This document shows positions 7,197 to 12,312 of a stretch of DNA of 12,312 nucleotides, one piece after another (positions within the stretch are counted from its first letter, which is position 1; each line of letters opens with the position of its first letter). The notes beneath the pieces are model-generated. The model was given only the letters and a program-made list of their open reading frames with translations, was not told the origin of the DNA and made no database searches. The position numbers and the translations under genes were made by a program. The DNA is from JALUUH01 sp964636675 (GTDB lineage Bacteria; Pseudomonadota; Gammaproteobacteria; S012-40): assembly GCA_964636675.1 (NCBI GenBank), contig CAZWUO010000103.1, forward strand, positions 1 through 12,312, given 5' to 3'.

Positions 7197-8171
7197 ATGA
7201 AGCCAGATCAAGAACTCATCATAGTGACGGCCATAGACTGGTTAAGGTCTGGATTTTCTGTTTGGTGGGTAAGCTTGATTAAGGTCTCAGGTTCTGCACC
7301 GCAAGCCATTGGTACTTTTTTCGCAATACGTGCTGATGGTGAAGTTTGCGGCTCTCTATCCGGTGGTTGTGTTGAAGAACATTTAGTGCAACGTATTGTC
7401 TTAGATGAACTCCCGTCAATCTCTATCCAAACATTATCCGCTGCCGCAGAAGAAAAACTTGCATTAATGTTGCCTTGCGGTGGCAGCATCGATTTGCTCG
7501 TTGAAAAATTAAGCTCGATCGCTTCGTTACAGCCCTTGCTACGCGTGCGAGAAACCCAGCAGCGCATCGTTAGAAGTGTTTGCCTAAATACCGGGAGAGT
7601 CGAGTTCATAAAAAATATACCCAGTGGGGTAAACCGTAAAAATGGCGATGGAGTCATCTTTGAGAAAAATACAAAAATTTTTCAAGTTTTCGATAAGCAA
7701 GCTATATTATTACTGATCGGTGCAACGCCAGTCGCAAAACATCTTGCGCAAATGGCGCAAGCCCTCGATTTTCAAGTGGTGGTTTGTGATCCGCGCGAGT
7801 TATATCAAGCAAGCTGGAGGCTGGCGGAAATTCCGGTGAATAAATCCATGCCGGATGATTTGATAAAAACCCTGATCACGCATAATCGATGCGCCATCGT
7901 GGCCTTAGCGCACGATCCAAGAATCGATGATATGGGTTTAATGGAAGCCTTGATTTCTCCTGCTTTTTATATTGCGGCGATGGGATCAACAAAGACCAAT
8001 GATCAGCGCCGTGAACGGCTGAGTCTATTGGGTTTGTCAGCACCGCAAATACAGCGCTTGCACGGGCCAGCCGGTATCGATATTAGAAGCAAACGCCCCG
8101 CAGAAATTGCCGTTTCTATATTAGCAGAATTGATAAGAACCAAAAATCATATTGCAATTAAACACTGGTAA
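7197..8171 (+). CDS. XdhC/CoxI-family molybdenum cofactor chaperone
   Basis: This 324-residue cytoplasmic protein binds, protects and helps sulfurate the molybdenum cofactor before it is inserted into the hydroxylase large subunit. The N-terminal XdhC_CoxI domain shows VSGSAPQAIGTFFAI (30-44) and GSLSGGCVEE (52-61, Cys58), followed by a second conserved cysteine in LPCGGS (Cys94). The C-terminal Rossmann domain begins near 171 with LLLIGATPVAKHLAQMA and VVVCDPRE and ends with YIAAMGSTKT and LHGPAGIDI, all typical. The nucleotide-binding turn reads GATPVA (175-180) in place of the common GAGHVG form. The start lies six bases after the large-subunit stop, so the genes are co-transcribed. Confidence 0.92.
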   Translation: MKPDQELIIVTAIDWLRSGFSVWWVSLIKVSGSAPQAIGTFFAIRADGEVCGSLSGGCVEEHLVQRIVLDELPSISIQTLSAAAEEKLALMLPCGGSIDLLVEKLSSIASLQPLLRVRETQQRIVRSVCLNTGRVEFIKNIPSGVNRKNGDGVIFEKNTKIFQVFDKQAILLLIGATPVAKHLAQMAQALDFQVVVCDPRELYQASWRLAEIPVNKSMPDDLIKTLITHNRCAIVALAHDPRIDDMGLMEALISPAFYIAAMGSTKTNDQRRERLSLLGLSAPQIQRLHGPAGIDIRSKRPAEIAVSILAELIRTKNHIAIKHW

Positions 8172-8192
8172 ATAACAAAGTGAGTAGTCCTC

Positions 8193-8783
8193 GTGGCAGA
8201 TAAAACCATTGGCGTGTTGTTACTTGCCGCAGGGCGGAGCAAACGTTTTGCGAGCAATAAATTATTAACGCCCATTAATTCCCGAGCAATGTTACTCGAA
8301 ACCTATGCTAAATACCGTCAGTGTTTTGCGCATATTTGTGTCATCGTCAATCCCGATGATCTGCGAGTCCAACAGCTATTGAGTGAGCGCCAAATTAATT
8401 ATTTAATCTGCGCAAATGCAGATCAAGGCATGGGAGAGAGTTTGGCATTTGGCATAAAACAAAACCCTGATTGGGATGGCTGGGTCATAGCACTCGCAGA
8501 CATGCCCTATATTCAAACGAGCACCTTAAAACGGCTGCATGTATTGCTGCATACGCATGAAATAGTGGCGCCGGTATACCAAACACAGCGCGGAAATCCG
8601 GTGGGATTTTCCAATAACTACTATGTTCAGCTTGCTCAAATATCGGGTGACAAAGGTGCAAAAAGTGTGCTCAAGAAGCATGTAAAAAAAGTGCATTTAT
8701 TTAACACAGATGATCAAGGTATCATTTTGGATATTGATAAATTGAGCGATGTCGTGGTGTCTACGGATGTCCTAGAATATTGA
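8193..8783 (+). CDS. mocA: MocA-type molybdenum cofactor cytidylyltransferase
   Basis: This 196-residue NTP transferase adds CMP to molybdopterin cofactor to give the cytosine dinucleotide form used by this enzyme family. The nucleotide-binding loop LLLAAGRSKRF is at residues 9-19, with the Lys of NKLL at 23. The MocA signature GMGESL is at 79-84, the metal-binding D103 sits in ALADMPYI, and GNPVGF and GDKGAK follow as expected. The start is GTG 8193; an in-frame TGA at 8181 prevents an earlier one. The ribosome binding site is weak, in keeping with coupling to xdhC 21 bases upstream. The position as last gene of the small subunit/large subunit/XdhC/MocA order strongly supports the role. MobA is the alternative, but the sequence motifs and context favour MocA. 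Confidence 0.9.
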   Translation: MADKTIGVLLLAAGRSKRFASNKLLTPINSRAMLLETYAKYRQCFAHICVIVNPDDLRVQQLLSERQINYLICANADQGMGESLAFGIKQNPDWDGWVIALADMPYIQTSTLKRLHVLLHTHEIVAPVYQTQRGNPVGFSNNYYVQLAQISGDKGAKSVLKKHVKKVHLFNTDDQGIILDIDKLSDVVVSTDVLEY

Positions 8784-8833
8784 CTATTCTCTGAAAAATA
8801 GCTACTATCCGTTTGCGTTCCTTGTGCGCACCC

Positions 8834-8914
8834 CATCCGCGGAAAAGGCTGAGCCTTGCAAGGATTTATCCCAAAATATGTTTTCATACGATTTTTTTAA
8901 CCGTTGAGCGGATG
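8834..8914. repeat. Cluster of small inverted repeats between mocA and the next gene
   Basis: The arms CATCCGC (8834-8840) and GCGGATG (8908-8914) enclose a near-hairpin AAGGCTGAGCCTT (8845-8857). This overlaps a perfect palindrome CCTTGCAAGG (8854-8863), so the two could form alternative structures. The region is in the leader of the 169-residue gene, with its right arm ending ten bases before the ribosome binding site. No U-run follows, so a standard terminator is not supported. Confidence 0.45.
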
Positions 8915-8934
8915 CGGTAGATTAGGAGAATCGT

Positions 8935-9444
8935 ATGTCAGATAAGCACCCTTATTTCCGTCATCTCGAACAAGCTAAAGCTTTGCTCAAGCGCTATCAA
9001 CGTGGCGATTCAGCAGCGATTAAAACTCTTAAAGAGCTGCATCCCGGTGGCGAAAAATCCGATTTTTCGCCGACACTGCAAGATGCCAGACTGGTCATTT
9101 GTGCAGAAAATATGCGGGTTAATAGTTTATCCTTAGACAAACTAAAAAAAGATGCCAAGGATTTTCTGAAGCTTATTTTAGGTGACATTATGTTTTTATA
9201 TGCGATACGTGGATTATGGGAAAATACCCCAGCCGCGCTTTGTGTGCAAGCGCATACTAAAACCGCAGCGCCATTGTTTCGGGAGCTGTTAAGTATTACC
9301 GAAATCGGCAAACAACTCTTGGCGGGTCAACTCAATTGGATGGATATGTCATCAAGAGAACGCTGGGTAGGCGGTGTACACCTGCAATCGCAGCAGCAAA
9401 ATTGGTATTGGTCTGCTGTAGAGGGACGGCCTGTATATCAATAA
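8935..9444 (+). CDS. Protein of unknown function with an ankyrin-associated helical N-terminal motif
   Basis: I do not recognise the whole 169-residue protein. Residues about 12-72 (QAKALLKRYQRGDSAAIKTL, then DARLVICAENMRVNSLSLDK) resemble the short helical segment of the form ALL..F..GD..A...L...HP ... L.DAQLVIARE.GF.SW..LK that precedes ankyrin repeats in many bacterial proteins; here no ankyrin repeats follow. The C-terminal half is compact, with LILGDIMFLYAIRGLWE, LFRELLSITEIGKQLL and a Trp-rich end (LNWMDMSS, NWYWSAVEGR), perhaps a small globular domain. No signal peptide is present. AGGAG at 8924-8928, six bases before ATG, gives a firm start. The gene has its own leader of 151 bases after mocA, so it is probably a separate transcription unit. 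Confidence 0.75.
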   Translation: MSDKHPYFRHLEQAKALLKRYQRGDSAAIKTLKELHPGGEKSDFSPTLQDARLVICAENMRVNSLSLDKLKKDAKDFLKLILGDIMFLYAIRGLWENTPAALCVQAHTKTAAPLFRELLSITEIGKQLLAGQLNWMDMSSRERWVGGVHLQSQQQNWYWSAVEGRPVYQ

Positions 9445-9476
9445 CACATGCGGCGGCATTGGGTCTTTGTGTTAAC

Positions 9477-9522
9477 GGCTGATGTTCTAGGGGTTGATAT
9501 TTCTAGTGGTTGATATTCTAGT
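9477..9522. repeat. Three tandem 15-16 bp repeat units
   Basis: GGCTGATGTTCTAGG (9477-9491), GGTTGATATTTCTAGT (9492-9507) and GGTTGATATTCTAGT (9508-9522) follow head to tail. Units 2 and 3 differ by one T; unit 1 is more diverged. A small stem ATTAG/CTAAT (9523-9527 and 9532-9536) comes next. The array lies in the 283-base gap between the 169-residue gene and the cyclophilin start, in which I see no other gene. It could be replication slippage or a set of binding sites. Confidence 0.6.
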
Positions 9523-9727
9523 ATTAGCTTTCTAATGCCGTTACTGTTGTAGATAAAGCGAGTTTGTTATGGCTTGACCAGTAGATATAAGCATGTTATT
9601 TGTGTTGTATTGTGCTCGTTCTCAGAATGACTTCAATAAAAGTACTCATTTTGCTCAATAACAAGATAAAATCACATAGTGCTGAAATGAGAAATATTAG
9701 GATAATTAATTGAAAAAGAAGTATGAA

Positions 9728-10366
9728 ATGAAAATTAAATTAACGATGGTATTGCTGGCTACTGTTTTATTAACAAGCTGCTTTTTTCTAGATGATGATG
9801 AGTCTGGCTCAGGTGTGAAATTGGACTTAGTCTCCGGGAATTATGAATGTGTGACTTTGAGCACCAATAAGGGAGATATTATCCTTGCCTTAGACAGTGT
9901 GAAAGCACCGATAAGTGTCGCCAACTTCCTCGGTTATACCAACGATGAGTTTTATGATGGAACTATTTTTCATCGAGTCATCCCTAACTTTATGATCCAA
10001 GGGGGTGGTTTCACTGAAGATTTGGAACAAAAAACGACGGAGGCATCTATTACTAATGAGGCTAATAATGGTTTGTTAAACAAGCGAGGTACGATTGCGA
10101 TGGCGCGTACCGAGTTCGTTAATTCAGCAACATCTGGGTTTTTTATCAATACGCAAGACAATGCCTTCTTAGACCATAAAGATACAACAGAAGCGGGTTG
10201 GGGTTATGCCGTGTTCGGGCAGGTGGTTAACGGCATGAGTGTCGTTGATAGTATCAGCAAAGTTACTACCGGTGCGCGAGGTACCTTCACCAAGGATGTA
10301 CCAACAGAGAGTGTCACGATTGATACCGCGAGGGTTATTGCATGTGGTGATGTGGTGCAATCTTAA
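9728..10366 (+). CDS. Cyclophilin-type peptidyl-prolyl cis-trans isomerase, predicted lipoprotein
   Basis: From ATG 9728 the protein has 212 residues. An earlier in-frame TTG at 9710 would add six residues. The N terminus is a lipoprotein signal peptide (MKIKLTMVLLATVLLTSC, lipobox LTSC, Cys18), so the mature protein should be tethered to a membrane facing the periplasm. The acidic FFLDDDESGSG stretch after the cysteine is a flexible linker. The cyclophilin domain starts near 40 and contains the catalytic IFHRVIPNFMIQGGGFT (R83), TIAMAR and NSATSGFFIN, then FLDH and GYAVFGQVVNGMSVVDSI. The fold closely follows E. coli PpiA/PpiB and should catalyse proline isomerisation in folding of exported proteins. 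One oddity: the active-site glutamine of the usual SATSQFFIN is glycine here (G137). It converges on the aldo/keto reductase gene with only eight bases between stops. Confidence 0.92.
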   Translation: MKIKLTMVLLATVLLTSCFFLDDDESGSGVKLDLVSGNYECVTLSTNKGDIILALDSVKAPISVANFLGYTNDEFYDGTIFHRVIPNFMIQGGGFTEDLEQKTTEASITNEANNGLLNKRGTIAMARTEFVNSATSGFFINTQDNAFLDHKDTTEAGWGYAVFGQVVNGMSVVDSISKVTTGARGTFTKDVPTESVTIDTARVIACGDVVQS

Positions 10367-10374
10367 TAATACAC

Positions 10375-11415
10375 TTAATAAGGCATAGGATGCTCGCGTC
10401 TCAGCGTTTCTATTTCTGCTTTTAGTTCTGTCGATAATTTGAGATCAATAGAATTGATATTATTTTTTAGTTGCTCCATATTAGTCGCGCCTATCAGGGT
10501 AGAGCTTACAAAGGCTTGCTCGTTTACAAACGCCAAAGCCATTTGACAAACATCTAATTCATATCGTTGGGCTAATGCAATATACTTTTTAACGGCCGCT
10601 TCAGTGTGCGGGTGGGTGCGATGCTCCGCCCGTGTTTCAATCGTCAAGCGTGCCCCTTTGGGCTGTGCACCATTTAAATATTTTCCACTTAACATCCCTC
10701 TGGAAAGAGGTGACCAAGCGAGTAAACCACATTCTTCGTGGATGGCAATTTCACTCAGGTCGGGTTCGAAGTGACGACAAATCAGCGAATATTCATTTTG
10801 TATGGAAGCCATGCGCGGTAGATTATTCTGTGCGGCTAATTGCAACCATTTAGTGATTCCCCAAGCGGTTTCATTGGATAGGCCAATGTGGCGAATTTTA
10901 CCGGCTTGAACGAGTGTTTGCAGGGTATGCAAAACTTCCAGAAAGTTTTCTTCCTCCGCCAGGACATCGAATTTTGGTGCATAATTCCAGATCTGCCCAA
11001 AATGATACGAGCCTCGATTAGGCCAGTGCAATTGATACAGATCAATATAATCTGTTTGCAATCTTTTTAGGCTGCCCTCTAGTGCGAGTAGAATATTTTT
11101 TTTGTCGATTCGGTAATTGCCGTCTCTGACCCAAGGCAAGCCAGGGCCGGTAATTTTTGATGCCAGGATAACTTTTTCACGGTTTTCACGCGAAGCAAAC
11201 CAATGCCCAATAATGGTTTCGGTGGCACCAAAAGTATCTTCACTCGGTGGGATGGCATACATTTCAGCCGTGTCAAAAAAATTAATGCCTTGCTCAAGCG
11301 CATAGTCCATTTGTTCGAAACCATCGGCTTGCGTATTTTGCACGCCCCAAGTCATGGTACCAAGACCAATGACGCTGATATCTAATCCTGTACGACCTAA
11401 TTTTCTATATTCCAT
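10375..11415 (-). CDS. tas: Tas-like NADP(H)-dependent aldo/keto reductase
   Basis: This 346-residue cytoplasmic (beta/alpha)8-barrel oxidoreductase reduces aldehydes or ketones with NADPH. The N terminus MEYRKLGRTGLDISVIGLGT, the GINFFDTAEMY segment and LKRLQTDYIDLYQLHWPNR match the Tas protein of E. coli almost motif for motif. The catalytic tetrad is complete: D48, Y53, K87 and H130. The late cofactor-binding elements SNETAWG, LLAWSPLSRGMLSGKYLNG and SSTLIGATNMEQLKNNI are present. Length and ends fit the family. A GGA (complement of 11423-11425) seven bases before the ATG is a modest ribosome binding site. It stands as a single minus-strand gene, with the DUF1566 gene 177 bases upstream in the same direction. 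The physiological substrate is not known from sequence. Confidence 0.93.
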   Translation of the reverse strand: MEYRKLGRTGLDISVIGLGTMTWGVQNTQADGFEQMDYALEQGINFFDTAEMYAIPPSEDTFGATETIIGHWFASRENREKVILASKITGPGLPWVRDGNYRIDKKNILLALEGSLKRLQTDYIDLYQLHWPNRGSYHFGQIWNYAPKFDVLAEEENFLEVLHTLQTLVQAGKIRHIGLSNETAWGITKWLQLAAQNNLPRMASIQNEYSLICRHFEPDLSEIAIHEECGLLAWSPLSRGMLSGKYLNGAQPKGARLTIETRAEHRTHPHTEAAVKKYIALAQRYELDVCQMALAFVNEQAFVSSTLIGATNMEQLKNNINSIDLKLSTELKAEIETLRREHPMPY

Positions 11416-11592
11416 TGTTTTGTCCAGCTGTTTTATTATTCAAGTGGCTCAGTCCATGATTCTGCGCTGAGCGGTTCACTACTTTACTACAATTTAAGCC
11501 GGAAATAGAAGCAAGATGTGGGAAAAATAAGAGAGGCCAGGTTTGCCATCGTGTTTAGACACTTTACGCGAGACGCACGCCGATGAAAAATA

Positions 11593-12105
11593 TTAGGGAT
11601 TGTCGCGAACTAAACGCACAAACCAGTCTACCGATTTATCACTAAAATAGGCTTGTCCATGCAGGAAAAATACAAGCCAGGCGCGTTGTTCCGTGGCCTC
11701 CTCATAGATGTCTGCAGTCCAGTAGCCACTGGATGCAGTCCGGGGGAAAATATTTTTGTTGATGGCTGGTTCAAAACAACTTGTTTCAATCAGCATTTCA
11801 AGTTCTTTTTTTGTGGGTAAGCGCCAGTCGGTGTGACCAAGAAACGCTTGGTAAGTATTAAAGCTTGCGACATCTGTTTTTAAATCCCACCAGGGTAGTC
11901 TGTCTGCTTGCCCTTCACAGCGATCAGTTTTCCATATTTGACCCATTGAGCATCTCATCCACGTGAGCTTGTGTTGTTGATCAATGACACTACCGTCTGG
12001 TTGTGGAAGCATCTGTGCAGTATCGATTTCGCAGGCGTCAACAGGAAAAATAAAACCAAAGAGTAAAAGGCAGCCGAATGATGTCGGTAATAAAAACCTA
12101 TCCAT
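11593..12105 (-). CDS. Secreted DUF1566-domain protein
   Basis: This 170-residue protein starts with a signal peptide (MDRFLLPTSFGCLLLFGFIF, then PVDAC). Cleavage after VDA by signal peptidase I is likely. The Cys at 25 gives a poor lipobox because Asp stands before Ala. The mature part shows the DUF1566 pattern: LTWMRCSMGQ, the hallmark DWRLPTKKELEMLIE near residues 93-107, then SSGYWTADIY and the C-terminal AWLVFFLHGQAYFSDKSVDW ending VRLVRDNP. DUF1566 domains occur in bacterial surface proteins, including the C-terminal region of the Legionella collagen-like adhesin, but this one has no collagen-like repeat. Four cysteines of the mature part may form disulfides in the periplasm. A TAA stop just upstream in frame fixes ATG 12105 as the earliest start; no close ribosome binding site is seen. 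Confidence 0.85.
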   Translation of the reverse strand: MDRFLLPTSFGCLLLFGFIFPVDACEIDTAQMLPQPDGSVIDQQHKLTWMRCSMGQIWKTDRCEGQADRLPWWDLKTDVASFNTYQAFLGHTDWRLPTKKELEMLIETSCFEPAINKNIFPRTASSGYWTADIYEEATEQRAWLVFFLHGQAYFSDKSVDWFVRLVRDNP

Positions 12106-12236
12106 AAGTAGTGTTAAATATCCTTTCAGTATGTTTTTTGTCTTGCCTAACCTGAGATAAATTAAGGTAAATATTGGTATTATAGGTTAAGCATAAAATC
12201 GCATACTAAACGATGTTAACCCAACGCCCGCTGAAC

Positions 12237-12308
12237 AAGAAATACGGCATTGTGATTTATATACCCGTGGCGTTATAGATTTAGGCCTTATTACACGCCG
12301 TATTCTTT
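12237..12308. repeat. Imperfect hairpin-forming element at the right end
   Basis: AAGAAATACGGC (12237-12248) pairs with GCCGTATTCTTT (12297-12308) with one wobble and one mismatch. After a three-base bulge, GTG (12252-12254) can pair with CAC (12294-12296). The outer arm is part of the right copy of the 55-bp end repeat. The left copy has no matching partner arm. The layout resembles a small palindromic intergenic element. It lies upstream of the DUF1566 gene. Confidence 0.55.
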
Positions 12309-12312
12309 CCAT
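12258..12312. repeat. Right copy of the 55-bp inverted end repeat
   Basis: This is the reverse complement of 11-65 with three differences. The copy runs to the last base of the window, so its true outer end is not visible. Inward similarity stops at 12258, where this copy continues into the partner arm of a hairpin. Confidence 0.85.

Noticed and set aside
1323..9661. 14-base match ATTTTGCTCAATAA at 1323-1336 and 9648-9661
   Set aside because: A match of this length in A+T-rich sequence of this size is plausible by chance, and the surroundings do not align well.
10367..10374. Shared bidirectional terminator between the convergent cyclophilin and reductase genes
   Set aside because: Only eight bases separate the stops, and the nearby near-palindrome is A+T-rich with no GC stem.

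Overview
The window is a 12.3 kb stretch of bacterial chromosome, A+T-leaning by eye, with short intergenic gaps, Shine-Dalgarno starts and a mix of housekeeping and accessory metabolic genes. Several products are of proteobacterial type: a Tas-like aldo/keto reductase, a YbaN/DUF454 membrane protein, a PpiA-like cyclophilin, and a twin-arginine molybdenum hydroxylase with its XdhC and MocA helpers. A gammaproteobacterium is the best guess, possibly of the Legionella/Coxiella kind, but no marker gene fixes the taxon. I see no rRNA, tRNA, CRISPR array, transposase, integrase or phage structural gene.

Layout from left to right. (1) A 55-bp repeat at 11-65 has an inverted copy at the far right end (12258-12312, 52 of 55 bases identical). 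(2) A SAM-dependent methyltransferase (minus strand) is divergent from an HxlR-type regulator with an SCP2-like C-terminal domain. The regulator is broken by one extra base near 1575. (3) A gene-free stretch of 488 bases (2035-2522) holds a long-range inverted repeat and an imperfect 24-bp direct repeat. (4) A protein with two SH3b domains and a lysozyme-like C-terminal domain comes next, then a small DUF454 membrane protein. (5) A compact four-gene operon (4529-8783) encodes the [2Fe-2S] small subunit and the exported molybdopterin large subunit of an isoquinoline-1-oxidoreductase-like enzyme, plus XdhC and MocA, which finish and insert the cofactor. (6) A 169-residue protein of unknown role follows, then a tandem 15-16 bp repeat, a lipoprotein cyclophilin, and two minus-strand genes: the Tas-like reductase and a secreted DUF1566 protein. 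(7) The window ends in an imperfect hairpin that contains the second copy of the end repeat.

How the genes fit together: the clear functional unit is the molybdenum hydroxylase cassette. MocA should make the cytosine dinucleotide form of the cofactor, XdhC should protect, sulfurate and deliver it, and the folded small/large subunit dimer should leave by the Tat system, with the signal on the large subunit only. The substrate is not readable from sequence, and no dedicated electron acceptor (cytochrome) is encoded in the window. The methyltransferase/regulator pair is a second likely unit. No wholly new system is evident. The best leads are the inverted end repeats, the frameshifted regulator, the SH3b/lysozyme-like protein and the small repeat arrays between genes.
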